From: Rhyzopertha dominica
Taxonomy: Eukaryota; Arthropoda; Insecta; Coleoptera; Bostrichidae
Direction of reading: 5' to 3'
DNA: 64,000 nucleotides
Assembly: GCA_025024175.1 (NCBI GenBank)
Contig: QCXZ01000086.1
Span: 14,102,245-14,166,244, forward strand
Part shown: positions 11,545 through 22,224 of the stretch, one piece after another
How positions within the stretch are numbered: the stretch's first letter is position 1
Layout of the letters: every line of letters starts with the position of its first letter
Program-made: the position numbers and the translations under genes
Notes under the pieces: model-generated
Told to the model about the DNA's origin: nothing
Seen by the model: the letters and a program-made list of their open reading frames with translations, nothing else
The model's database searches: none

Positions 11545-12727
11545 CTACGGAGCCAGAACATTCTCACCTCGTTCTCTGTACTTTCGGAGCTCTGCACTCG
11601 ACACTTCATCCGTCAGTCTCGCAAGTGTGGCAAGTCTGACGGGGTCCCGAAGTATTTCTGCGGTGTCCATTCCTCCCAGCTGTGCCCTTAAACCTTCTAT
11701 TACCGGGTTCACCCTGGCGCAGACGTAAACCGCATGCTCAGGAGTTCCGGGCACTCCACAATCGCATAACGGTGTTTCTCTTTGGCCAAATCTGTGTAGG
11801 TTCTGAGGATATGGGCCGTGGCCAGTTAGGAAATGTACGAGTCCCCTCCATCCCTTGGTTATACGTTTGTTTACAGCCTCCTCAGGACACCGCAGTACAA
11901 CATACCTGTCCGTGCTCCTCAACATTCTATATATAGCCGCTGGGCATCCCATCCTCCTGAGCTCCCCGAACAGGGCTGGCCACCAAAGGTTATCAAAGGC
12001 GCCAGCAATGTCCACAAAGATGGCCATCACGTACCTGCCGCTGGAGTCGCCTATCTCTGCAACTACCCGATTAAGGGCATTCTCTGTAGATCTTTGAGGC
12101 CTAAACCCATATTGATTGGGATGTAAACCCCGACTTGCTCTATGCTCCTGTAGTCTTCCACAAAGCAGCCTTTCCAGGAGTTTTCCCAAGTTGCTTAAGA
12201 GGCAGATTGGCCTGTACGATCCAGCCATCTCCGGGTCCCTGTCCTCTCCCTTGCTCAACACCACTAAGTCAGCCCTCTTCCAGATGGTAGGAAACCTCCC
12301 CGTCTCTAAGCATTTATTGCTTATCCTAAGATAGTCCTCAATCATCTCATCCCCAAGAGACACCAGGACTTCTGATGGTATCATATCAAGGCCCGGGGCC
12401 TTCCTCTTTCTTAGCTTTCTTATGGCCAGTTTTACCTCTCCTTCCTCGAAGGGAGGGGTTTCCTGACCATTATTATAGGGTGCATTCATTTCCTCTCTTA
12501 GTATCATCTGTTCCGGCGTCTCTTCCGCAGGGTCATCTGATGGGAGAAGAGATTCCAGCAGAACACTTGCCGATTCCTTCCAATCCCGCGTCATTCCCCC
12601 TCCCTCTGTACGGAGGGTAGAGAGCAGCGCAGGCGGATGCATCTTCTCAGCGGCTATCTTATATGGGATGCCCCAGACATTGGTCTGGAGACACTCACCC
12701 ACAAAAGCTGCCACGCTTCTTTTTTTT
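11545..12727 (-). pseudogene. R1-type ORF2: reverse transcriptase with internal deletion, C-terminal Cys region
   Basis: The frame runs through the RT: RKLRKRKAPGLDMIPSEVL (about residues 107-125), GSYRPICLLSNLGKLLERLL (173-192), QYGFRPQRSTENAL (209-222) and FVDIAGAFDNLWW (241-253). Around residue 282-295 it jumps straight to HFLTGHGPYPQNLHRFG and CDCGVPGTPEHAVYVC, the Cys-His region at the end of R1-clade ORF2. The catalytic YADD-type motif, thumb and following domain are missing although the frame stays open. So this is an in-frame deletion of several hundred codons near 11855-11890. The upstream end is abutted by the 12728-13974 insertion. Confidence 0.85.
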
Positions 12728-13974
12728 AAATAAAACAAACTTTAAAAGAAGAATGACTATATTTCTTGTTAATTTTATCAATTCCCAATCACAACCGAAT
12801 GCTCGATAATGATTCGATATAGTTAACCCAAACAAAACCTCGAAAGCAGCTGCTGCCTGCAAGTTTACACATAAATTAAGTTCCAATTTTAATTTCAATC
12901 CTTTTCTTTGTCGAAACAACTTTCCCACTTGATAAGTATTTTTAATAACTCAATTTTAAATTTCCATCAGGAAATAAAACAAATAATACATGTAACTCTC
13001 GCTCCCTTATCGTAAGTTCAAATGTGGTAAGTATAATAGGTAAGTATATAATTATGTAATGAAAGAAACTCCTATCTATGCTGGTTACTACGTATACATA
13101 GTTATAAAACACAATAATTAACTAATTCTTTTCTTGGTTGAAATCAACTTTTCCAGTCAACACGTTTTGGTAGCTATTTTACATTTCCCAAAAGAAAAGA
13201 AAATAAATAATACGTATCTTTTGCTCCCTTATTATGAACTTAATTTGGTAAGAATTCATACATAAATAATTAAAGAAACGCTTATCGCTTATCTGTTTTT
13301 GCCTCTCGATTGTGGCGATGACCAATGGTAATCCTAAGCGAGTGTACGTCTGCGGCCAGGAATTCAGGGACGTGCGCATTACGATTGGCTTGCCGGTGTA
13401 TGCTTCAGCGGCGTGCGTTGTAGGAAGATAGAACAATCCAGAAAACAAACGGTTTTACTGATTTCGGCGGTTTCAGTGCCCCAACAAAGACCCTAAAAGA
13501 CGTCAGAAGGAAATAGAGACGAGCTAATAAAGAAAAGAAACCCACTTACCCTAAATAACGCAGGGGTCTAAAATAATATAACAGCTTCTGTGCGACCACT
13601 AAATCCCGCAACCGCGGTTACTTAGCACAGTGGTAACAAACGACGACACTGGCTAAATTCTGATGAAGAAAGTAATGCAAATAAATCCCACTACGTGGAG
13701 GTTTTGTAATAACAACCAATGCACAAGCAAAACTTCACAGTCGACACAAGATGTTTATAAATTCAACGCTGTCAAAGAAGTGAATGGTTTTCCGGTAAAG
13801 CTGATAAAGTTGGCGCGCAAAAACACGCCAAAGAAGACAAGCCGCAAAAACAAATCGAGCGCTCCGCAGATGAATGACCCGCCAGCTGATCGACCGAACG
13901 AAAGCGAAAATTCAAAATGATAGAAATAAACAATATACAGTAACGGTGAATTGAAAATCCACCCGTTACAAAGC
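12728..13974. mobile_element. Unclassified 1.2-kb insertion splitting the LINE ORF2
   Basis: The LINE reading frame ends at about 13975 (RELFAAKIRSWDA) and resumes at about 12727 (AFVGECLQTNVWG). Joined, these are the expected continuous LINE sequence, so the piece between is a later insertion. Its minus-strand 3' end is A-rich (about 12721-12728), suggesting retroposition. Short similar stretches (TGG..GCTTT) flank it and may be an eroded target duplication. Inside are two diverged direct repeats of about 170-190 bp (about 12900-13085 and 13128-13290) and an 85-codon plus frame (13663-13920), rich in Lys and Asn, with no known domain. Confidence 0.55.
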
Positions 13975-13989
13975 ATCCCAAGAGCGTAT

Positions 13990-15000
13990 CTTCGCAGCGA
14001 AGAGTTCCCGCTCGAACTCCCTTTGCCTGTCTGTATTCTTGTAAACTTCTCTCTCTTTCAACCCCCGCAATAGATCCCTGGTAGCGCCTCCGAAGACGTC
14101 TCGCAGCGGCGCGCAGACCACTCAGATGACCAGTCCACGAACTTTTCAGGAATCTGTTTACAGATTTCATTCTCGGAATTGCCGCATTCATCGCGTCCTT
14201 GATCTTTGGCCATATCATCAGCGCGACCCTCCATCACCGGGGGCTGCTCCAGGAATTTCCGTCTTAACAAATCTCAATTTGCCCTCCTCAGGTTGTAATT
14301 TCTTCTATCCACAGTCGTGTACCCTGCCTCTCGATGTTCACTCGTTATTGTGAAATGTATTAGGTTGTGATCGCTAGAGGTCTGACCATCTTCCACCATC
14401 CATTGTTCAACCCTTCTAGCCAATCTCTGATTGACCAAGGTTATATCAATATTTGTCATTGCGCCCGCTCTACCGTGGCATGTTGGTGGATTGTTCGGTC
14501 TGTTAATGACTTCTAGGTCCGCCTCAGCAATCAACAATTCTATCTCTTGACCCCTGTCATCCATCCTGTCACTATGCCATAAGGCGGACTTTGCATTTGC
14601 ATCCGCCACTATTAGCACAGGACGATCTCCCATGTCCCTCAATATACATCTCGTTTTCCTTATATGTGACTGGATGGGATCTGCAAACTGATAATACTGG
14701 TTAACCTACAGCCTACAGCCCACCGAGACAATTTCTACCGCGACACAGTGGGTATCTGTGTGCTGTTGAATGACAGTGACCGCATAATCTCTGTTGAACA
14801 CGACTGTGGCTGTCATTGGGTGTTGACCAGACAAAATTGTCTGGTCGTCACATCATTCCTGGGATCCTTCCGTTCTTCACGTAGGGTTCCTGTACGCATA
14901 CTATATCTAGTTGAAGTTCCTCGACAAGTTTCCTTATTTCATGTCCCAGAACCGCACCCCGTCCCGCATTAATTTGTCCTATTCTTATATTATTTTTGTT
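13990..15000 (-). pseudogene. R1-type ORF2: APE-like endonuclease and linker
   Basis: An apurinic endonuclease-like domain reads in shifting minus frames. IRIGQINAGRGAVLGHEIRK near 14940-14990 is the first conserved block. LQLDIVCVQEPYV follows, with the catalytic Glu. VLIVADANAKSALWHSD near 14565-14620 carries the Asp/Asn pair. SSDHNLIHFTI near 14345-14375 holds the final Asp-His. After the domain, 13990-14270 is the basic linker to RT (GLRAAARRLRRRY). Frameshifts are visible near 14645-14750 and 14220. The R1 clade uses this enzyme to nick target DNA. Confidence 0.82.
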
Positions 15001-15013
15001 TATTGTAACTATA

Positions 15014-15622
15014 TTATGAATGTCTTACCACTATGTAACAATGCGGCCACGGTTGCTTGCTGTCAAACACTACTCTACCGTAAAATCTAACATAGTCCGA
15101 GTATACGCTGTCCAAGTCAAAGGGCTCTTCCCTCCTGGCAAACACCTGAAGTACTAACCCTAATAACTCACCAGGTTCCGTCGGCAGGCCTCCGCATCGA
15201 AGACTGATGCGGTCCGCTGCCTCCGGAATTGGAAAGGAGATACTCCTTCCCCCCTCGTGCAGCCTCTTTACGAGATGCCTCAGGGCCGTTGAGAGATTCT
15301 TCTCTTCTTCTAGTCTGCTTAGTTGCATTGCGTTCTTGGTAAGCACATATACTTCCCGAGGGTCCGAACCAGTCATCAGTGGAGCACACGGCTGACCTTC
15401 CTCCGAGTCCGACACGAGCGGCTGGGGCGCTGGCCCTCCATTCTCGTGCTGTTCCCGGCCATCCGACACATCACATGCACTCACCGTCTTAGCGTCATTT
15501 CGCTTATTTCCCAGCACCGAGGTTATTCTTGTCCAGATATTGTTCCGCGAGACAGACTTGCTGCTACACAGTCCCTCTGTCTGCGTTTGTATGTCTTTTC
15601 GTTGGGAAACACGCGCACACAC
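15014..15622 (-). CDS. Extra ORF between ORF1 and ORF2 of the LINE, function unknown
   Basis: A clean 202-codon frame sits where R1-clade elements normally have ORF1 and ORF2 adjacent or overlapping. Features are an acidic middle (SDSEEGQPCAPLMTGSD) and a helix-prone stretch LSRLEEEKNLSTALRHLVKR near residues 99-118. The C-terminal part (SLRCGGLPTEPGELLGLVLQV) could be globular. No zinc knuckle, RRM or catalytic motif is seen. Upstream sequence to 15741 in another frame may belong to it. It could be an accessory protein of this LINE lineage, a captured fragment, or the N-terminus of an unusual ORF2. I do not recognise it. Confidence 0.4.
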   Translation of the reverse strand: MCARVSQRKDIQTQTEGLCSSKSVSRNNIWTRITSVLGNKRNDAKTVSACDVSDGREQHENGGPAPQPLVSDSEEGQPCAPLMTGSDPREVYVLTKNAMQLSRLEEEKNLSTALRHLVKRLHEGGRSISFPIPEAADRISLRCGGLPTEPGELLGLVLQVFARREEPFDLDSVYSDYVRFYGRVVFDSKQPWPHCYIVVRHS

Positions 15623-15749
15623 ACGTTCCCAAAACCCCTCATCCTTCGCACATCTCGAGCCGTTTTACTCGGAGATTTGTGTTTTGCCTTCACCAAGGTT
15701 ACTACACTAGTCCCGCTTATGTCGTTGCATCCCGCACTCACATTTTAAT

Positions 15750-16956
15750 TTATGGGATTAATAACCATAATCTGTTTTTTCTATTTGTCTTTCTACCATT
15801 AGTTTATAGGTCTGACACTGTCCCTTACCTTTGTTGCATTTTTTCCCCTCTTGGAGCACGGCACACACACGCCCGATTAACTTTTATCCGGACATTCCGC
15901 TCTTCGATATCCACCTTTTCCACAGTGACTGCATGTCTCTACTTTTTCATTGCAGTACTTGGCTGCGTGACCCAAGTCCTGGCACCTGCTACACTGCGTT
16001 ACCGCAATAAAGTCCCGAATATTTAAAGATTTGAAGCCCACGAAGACTCTACCCTGCTGCAGCAGCACTCTTCTAAGTTTAGGATCCATTTCTATTACGT
16101 AGTTGACTATCGGTTTATTCCTGGGCCCAGTGAGGAACCGCACCCTGACCATCTCGTCAAAATCCTCCCTTGTGATGTTTTCTGGTAGGTTCTGCTCGTA
16201 GAGTGCCCGCATAACTACTTCCTCACTTTGGTCCCTTGGCACGTCATAAATTATCATGAGCGGCCTTCTCTTTTTGGGTGGTTCGCATTTTAAATCTTTT
16301 CCTAGCTCTTTGTGTGTTGCAATTTTCTTAGCGTCTTCCTCCCTGTTTGTCTCTACAATGAGAACTTTTCCTGCCGTTCTCATTGCTCTAACCTTTATCT
16401 TACTTTTAGTAGGATCTAATTTCTCTGTGAAGGTCGCTTGCACTTTTTTCGCATCTTCCCCAGATTTGGAAGTTATAAAGAGTGTCGTTTTTGGGACACT
16501 CCCTACCTTCCCAATTGTATTCTGTACATTACTTTTCTTAGTTTGCAGCGCTTGTGCAAACGTCCTTGTTGGTGCTATTGTTTTCTCATTTATTAATCTT
16601 GCGTTTTCTTCTTCCAATTTCCTGACTCTTTCGTTTGTAATTTCTAATTGTTTTCTCAAAGCTTTAGTCTCAGCAATGATACCCGCCTGCGCAAAAGCTA
16701 GTCCCATTACTTTTTCGTTTAGTCCCGTTACTGATGTTTTGGCTAGGCGTCCGGATGTATCCATATCTCGCTCTATGAAAGTGAGAAGGTCCGCATATAT
16801 TTCTTCTAGAGACATATCGTCCGCAGTGGAATCTTCCCGTTTTCTAGGTACTTTGTCCTTGCAGCTACTGGCTGCTGGAGTTCCCTGGGTGGGTCGAGTG
16901 GCCATTACGGGCTCTCTTCTCCTATCCTTAATATTCACGTACGAGGTCACTGACAC
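15750..16956 (-). pseudogene. R1-type ORF1 (gag-like, CCHC knuckles)
   Basis: The 359-codon frame (15877-16956) begins with a Ser/Thr/Lys-rich tail. A helix-forming coiled-coil-like region (ALRKQLEITNERVRKLEEEN) follows around residues 99-118, then an RRM-like middle. Two CCHC knuckles come next: CSRCQDLGHAAKYC is intact, while in CSHCGKGGYRRAEC the His is replaced by Tyr. A stop follows at 15877, but the next codons in the same frame carry a further Cys cluster and end near 15750, so the stop is premature. R1 ORF1 proteins bind RNA and form the RNP. The first Met lies in a context without an upstream in-frame continuation. Confidence 0.85.
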
Positions 16957-17405
16957 TAGGCAGTTGCCTCATTTTATTCCACAACGCTTAGTCAGCGAGG
17001 TTCACCAGAGTTCACGGGTTCACTGTCCGCACTAGCACCCGGACATCAACCGCCGACTTGCAGTTTGATGCCCGAAGATTGCCCAAAATCGCCAATTCAC
17101 CACAGTCAATGTCCGGTCGCCGACCTCATTCCACGTTAAAGCGCGATGAATTGCTGATGCGAAGTTGCGAAACACTTACTGCTTATATTGCAATACAACT
17201 CGCGTCGCTCTAGAACACATGTATTCCGGTCGAGTGTTCGAAGCGAAGTTGGGGACAGGAGGGCGACGTGGTCAAGCCCCGGACCTCTGCCNCGCCCCCG
17301 GGGACGTCGCCTTTCCACCGTTATAACCGACGGACCGGACCCGCCGTTTTCAAACGCAGAGGGCAAATCGGCAATTAGTATTTTTGCTAATTATACACTT
17401 TAAAC

Positions 17406-19601
17406 CTGTATTAAAGATACCTACAAATGATAAAACTATAATATTTAAGCAGAGGTACTGCTATTTGAAGATAAGGGAGCAATGTCCTGCATACTGCCAT
17501 CTGTAGAGGTAGAGGACTTGCCTTCGTCTTCACTTTCGTCTGATGACCCGGTGTTGACAGTGAATGCTAGGGAATCATCAGCAGCATCTGATAGGTTATC
17601 TTACTCTATGAAGATCTGTTCTGTTTTTAGCACCTGGCTGCAAATAGCCTGCTACTCGTCTGCTACTACTTCAGCAAACTTCTGTCTTGCCAAACGTTCT
17701 ACATCCTGCAGTTTGAAGGTGGTGTTTCTAGCACCAACCCAATTCTTCACTGTGGCCCAAATATTTTCTATCGGGTTCAATTCTGGATGGTACGGGGGCA
17801 GTCTTGAAAGAGTGTGACCATGTTTCTCCATGGCATCATCCAGTATATACTTAACACGGATAATGCATTAGAATAGTGCTTGTATTTTGTACTGCTTATA
17901 TTATGGTTGTACTTAAAATGTTAGATGCACGTTTTATTAGTCTGATAGAAGATCTAATAGGGCGGCGCATTGTCCACAACCAGAACAGGCTTTGCAGGTA
18001 AATTTGGAATCAGTTAAGTTTCTACCTTCTTCATGAAATTTCGATTATTCATGTCGTCATGATGGTCTTCTGATTTTGTCTCTGAAAATATTTATACATG
18101 TATATTGAATACACAATTCTATATTTGTAATCGTATAAAAATAATATACCTGATTTAAAGATTAATAAAGCATAGGGTACAAAACCAGTGCTTTCACCAG
18201 CATGAACTATAATTAGCCGCTGACCTTTAGACACAGGCTTCGTAATCCCTTTGGATACCATCCTTTCGAAGACGTATAAGAAGAGTATACGTTTCGTCGG
18301 TGTAAATAATTGGACGACCGTGTATTCTATACTCCATTTTTTAAAAGAAAGTTATACATCGTAAGCGAATATCGTGCCGTTCTACTAACAATTTTCGATT
18401 GTATTCGGTCTTCCTCCATCTAAACGTAAATTCTAATGTAAATTATGCCAAATTAAAAAAAATATATCTATTTCATTACCTGAACCCCATTTTTCTTAAC
18501 AGTCTCCAAAGACTTGTTACTGACTCCACACCTGCTATCTTCGACGCCTTAATTTTTTTGCAACACATCTGCAATAGAGTAAACTTGTTTTTCTTCTAGG
18601 GATGTGGTAAAAAGTAAATCTACTTTTATAAAGGTTACTGTTAGTACATGACTGCATAGTTTTTGATTAAAATTAATTTCAAACCACGCTCGCATGGTGC
18701 ATAGCTCCCTTAAAAAACTCACTTTTGTAAATTATTGCTTCCTATTTTCAAGACTTTTTCATGTGTCATATATCTTATCATAGTAACACAGCGGGTAGCC
18801 AAGTTTTATATAAATAAATAAATAAATGCATTTTATTGCATTCTGATTAACACAAAAATCCATATATACCNATACTAATAAGAAAGCCATAACCACAGTG
18901 CCCCATTTAGGGAGATGCATCTCTGTTAAAATATATTTTAGGAGCAAGATTTGTAGAAATTGTTGCACTACATAACTTGGAATTTTTTTTTTGATATGAT
19001 TTCATAAGTGCACTTTAATATTTCTTTTACATTTTTTTTTCACAGAAATGGTATCTAATGGAACAAATACAGATATTTATAAACTTTATTATATAATTTA
19101 AAATTTATTTCACAAAACCCTTTTTTTAAGTAATATTAAGGAAGATATGCTAGACACCCTAGTGAAATGAGCTATTAATTCTGTATCGTGCTATGAAATA
19201 GATACTTACAATTTAATGTTGGATATTTTTTTCTATCAATATAAAATCGTATACAATTTGCCGAATTTGTTCTATTTCACTGACACCTATGGCATCCGAA
19301 TTACGAGATCGTCGTGGCTGAGCTTTTCTCGGAGTACGAAAAGATGTTGAAGGTCCTTGACCCTCTACTACACGAGCTTCCTTATATATCGCCTCATACG
19401 TGTTTTTAGAAACTCAAGTTGCTGCTAAAACCCGTTGCCTACGATCAGAATAAATGTTTTAATAATAATAAGTAGAAGAAAAACAATAGTGAATTACCTG
19501 TTAATGGAATCGGAATGCCATTTTCAGCCTCGTCCTGCATAAATTTCCTGGCCTTGGCTGTGGATTATTAAACTTCTTTTGCTAACTTTCTTTGGCGCCA
19601 T
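17406..19601 (-). pseudogene. IS630-like DDE transposase gene with GT-AG introns, decayed
   Basis: Minus-strand exons were inferred at 19498-19601 (Met 19599-19601), 19210-19438, 18480-18595, 18150-18419 and 18081 down to about 17940, with a last coding part at 17406-17850. Introns at 19439-19497, 18420-18479 and 18082-18149 are 59-68 nt with GT and AG ends; the second, at 18596-19209, is longer and starts GTAAGT. The core has IIYTDETYT (first Asp), LVVDNAPPY (second Asp) and PPYHPELNPIENIW (Glu), the Tc1/IS630 signature. N-terminal HTH-like sequence is in exons 1-3. Stops occur in exon 2 (near 19420), exon 4 and exon 5. Introns are unusual in cut-and-paste transposases, so a domesticated relative is possible. 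Confidence 0.75.
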
Positions 19602-20070
19602 GTTATTAAAATAATAATAACACCACACAAATAGAAAACCAATCTGAAACGTATTTTCTTCTATCGCACTTGCTTTTAAAATAGACTAAATACAAAGCTT
19701 AACCTACCTAATAAAGTTTGATTAAATTCTTCAGTGAATGAATAAACAATAAGGAATAAGTCTATTGGCACTTTTTGGCAACACACACGATGAAAACACT
19801 CACTAAATACTTTCATAAAACAGAAAACAAACAACACAACGCACACACCGTCTGCCAATTGTCGCTCTGAACCAGTGTCGTTCATGGTAGCAATTTTCTG
19901 TGTACTAAGTTGGCAATACGCTGGGTACTAAATTCATTGTTTGAGTACTAAATCTCTTTTTCGATAAATGTTCTAAATTTTTCGATTATGGCAATTATAA
20001 ATTAAACAAAATTGGTAGTTATTTAGAATACCGGTCATGTCGCTATTGTTTTCAAATTTTGGACTTCCGT
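19602..20070. other. No gene recognised
   Basis: AT-rich. A 69-codon minus frame (19676-19885) has no recognisable domain and is probably chance. Sequence from about 19980 to 20070 might be eroded piggyBac, because a piggyBac fragment lies on the far side of the Merlin element, but I cannot support that from the reading frames. Confidence 0.4.
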
Positions 20071-20352
20071 AGAAAACAGCCTTCTAAACAAGAATCCGAA
20101 ATCTGTTTTGTGCGCTCGCATCTAGTTTTCGAAATACAGAATTTTCTTTTTGGAATTACTTGACGAAGCGGAGTACTGTAAAAGCGTCTGAGTTGTCCGT
20201 AGTAGCGTAACGCGCAGTCATTGCAAATTGGAGATGTCAATCGCTATTGTGAGGTGTTGCCACATCTTCCGCTTTTTCAAGATATTTAGGTACTTTCGGG
20301 AATTCTTGTATCTTTTCTAGCTTTTACGGCCCTATTTTTAAGAACGTTTTGC

Positions 20353-20581
20353 AGTGTTGTCATTCATTTGCATATATTTTTCAGCAACTTTCGGTCTTTT
20401 ATGGGTAGCATTTTATTTAATTTTTAGGCGTTTAGGGGGTCATTTTTTGGGCGCGTGGCGATTTTTAGGCGTGGAGGCCGTGTTTTTTGCGCGACCCCCT
20501 AAACGTCTAAAAATTAAATAAAATGCTCCCCATAAAAGACCGAAAGTTGTTGAAAAATATATGCAAATGAATGACAACACT
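20353..20581. repeat. Large hairpin: 89-nt arms, 51-nt spacer
   Basis: 20353-20441 and 20493-20581 are reverse complements with three mismatches in 89 positions. The spacer (20442-20492) is GC-richer and holds a second, imperfect copy of part of the arm (TTTTTAGGCGTGGAGG resembles TTTTTAGGCGTTTAGG). It lies inside the Merlin element, in its transcript's 3' direction. It may be a nested foldback/MITE or a structural part of this element. Confidence 0.9.
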
Positions 20582-21043
20582 TATGAGCACAATATAACTG
20601 AGAATAATTAAGATGTAAAGTTGGACAGCTGTACTTAGTCTGCAATTCACAGATAAATCTGAGAAAAGCAGTCCAGTAAGGACCACGTGGAGGTGTACAG
20701 CAACCCTTACCAGGTTGAAGGGATCATGGGGTAGGGTGGACATAACATGCAAAAAAATAAAAAAAAACGTCCTGTAACAATAAACAAACAAAAACTCTAT
20801 ATAAAATATCAACATAACAATTGCAACACTATAAAAAATCAACAATTTTGTAAAAAAAAACACAAATATATACAATAAATAAAAAATTATGTACAAACAA
20901 TAAAAAAAACCTGTAAAATAAGTAAAAAAAATTAATAAAAGGACCTCTAAAAATTTATGCAAATCAGAAAACAAAGAAAAACCAAATTTAAAAAATCCTG
21001 AAAAATAAAAAGTCCTGTAAAATAAATATATCAGTCTGCTGAC

Positions 21044-22132
21044 TTAACGGAGGGGTGGGTACACCTTCGCGACCGCTTCGAAGAAATTGTGCATACGGCC
21101 TCTCATGTCCAGGTACTTCCGCTTGAAAAGGTACTCTGCCAGGTACTCGACATAACTCCCACTATGAGGCACACCCTGGCGCACTTCCCTCCAGGTCCGG
21201 TCGATATGCTGCGTGTGCGCTCCCGTCTCAGGATCTACAAAATTAATCGAATGATTAACAGTGCAGTGCTGGAAACCTTCATCGTTCAGGCAGTCATATG
21301 CCCTCCAACAATCCCAATGGATTGTCGTTCCAGGCAAAATGTACTGCCTGATCACCTGCAGTAGGGTTGCGCTGTCTCGCTTCTCCACGGGGACCAAGAA
21401 CACCTCTCTGGACTGCCTCTCGAAGCCACCAAAAACCCACTGTCCTTCAACGAAACGGCCTCGGTTTTACTTCCGCTTCCCGATCTTCGCCTCGTCCACC
21501 TCTACCACACAGCCGGGGCCACCGATGGGGCGCACGTTGTCTGAAAATAGACAAATGCAAACTTCTCTACAAAAGCTACTCCAGTCAACGACTGTCGCAG
21601 CACTTAGCCCCATATCCTGCTCGAAGAAGGCCGGTCGAGGATGCGGCCGCCACAACTGATACAAAACGAAGAGGCACACTTCCGGCGCTGTTAACTTCGC
21701 CTTATCAAAGAAGGTCCCCTTGCGCTTGCTGGCGCTGTAATTGCAGGCTGTCTTCTTCCCCTTCCGTTGCTTCCTGGTGGTCATGCAGCGAAAGCGATCA
21801 CTGTGCTCCGCGCACGGCTGCTGGCATCTCGGGCAGGTGGCACTAACGGGGTACGCTCCGTGATCCTGTAACGTCACTGAAATGCGAACAAATTCAGTCT
21901 GAGTTACCTTACATCCATTACAAACCATATTGATGATCAAAAACGACGTTCCAGCAGCTAGCACTTTTTTTACAAATCCCACGAGGTTCCTCGGCGTCCT
22001 CCTTGGTCCTTGGTATGTAAGGTTAAGAATGACGTCATTTGCTAGCGCGGGCATAATGCTCCGCGCATAAAAGAACGTAGTGGATAGCATCTCACACTGT
22101 GATTGGCTGTCGAGTTTACTCCGCGTCATCAA
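21044..22132 (-). pseudogene. Merlin (IS1016/ISXO2-like) transposase, one premature stop
   Basis: The frame is continuous over 362 codons except for one TAA at 21467-21469. N-terminal CxxC motifs (CNGC, CPRCQQPC, then FRCMTT) form the zinc region typical of this group. The core has VVEVDEAKIGKRK (first Asp), IHWDCWRAYD (second Asp) and HTQHIDRTWREVR. In the last, the position where the family usually has the catalytic Glu reads Asp in my alignment by eye. Length and domain order match complete Merlin transposases. The stop falls where relatives have an aromatic residue, so a single point change could have caused it. Confidence 0.85.
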
Positions 22133-22224
22133 GTAGTTCTAAAAATAAAATTATGTATTTTGAAAACTAAGTGCGAGCGCACAAAATGGATTTCGGATTC
22201 TTGTTCAGAAGGCCGTGTTCTATT

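Larger units (their letters stand above)
11142..17250 (-). mobile_element. R1-type non-LTR retrotransposon with internal rearrangements
   Basis: Minus-strand order is 5' UTR (about 16957-17250), ORF1 (15750-16956), an extra ORF (15014-15622), endonuclease (about 13990-15000), an interrupting insertion (12728-13974), RT with C-terminal zinc region (11545-12727) and a 3' region ending in a run of A on the minus strand at 11142-11151. The heptamer GGGGACA flanks both ends (11135-11141 and 17251-17257) and is a candidate target-site duplication. It was found by eye after the ends were guessed, so it is suggestive only. Protein motifs fit the R1 clade (R1/Waldo/TRAS group). It is not functional as assembled. 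Confidence 0.75.
20071..22224 (-). mobile_element. Merlin-type DNA transposon bounded by inverted repeats
   Basis: A transposase of the Merlin/IS1016 group (21044-22132) lies between imperfect inverted repeats of about 100 nt (20071-20180 and 22120-22224). Both arms contain AACAAGAATCCGAAATC and TTTGTGCGCTCGCA. The outer ends are estimated from where similarity stops. Flanking 8-mers do not match, so no target duplication is claimed. The right boundary falls just after the piggyBac motif ADVMSRNR, which suggests insertion into a piggyBac copy. The left third is AT-rich non-coding sequence with a large hairpin (20353-20581). Confidence 0.65.

Noticed and set aside
16256..17035. 259-codon plus-strand hydrophobic ORF
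   Set aside because: Exactly antisense to the LINE ORF1, whose domains and CCHC knuckles are clear; long antisense frames are expected there.
18815..18835. ATAAATAAATAAATAAAT run as a LINE tail
   Set aside because: No LINE coding or untranslated sequence adjoins it; treated as part of the long second intron of the IS630-like gene.
20507..20974. 155-codon minus ORF with many Phe/Leu/Tyr
   Set aside because: Lies in a poly(A/T)-rich stretch and in one hairpin arm; composition explains the apparent transmembrane segments.
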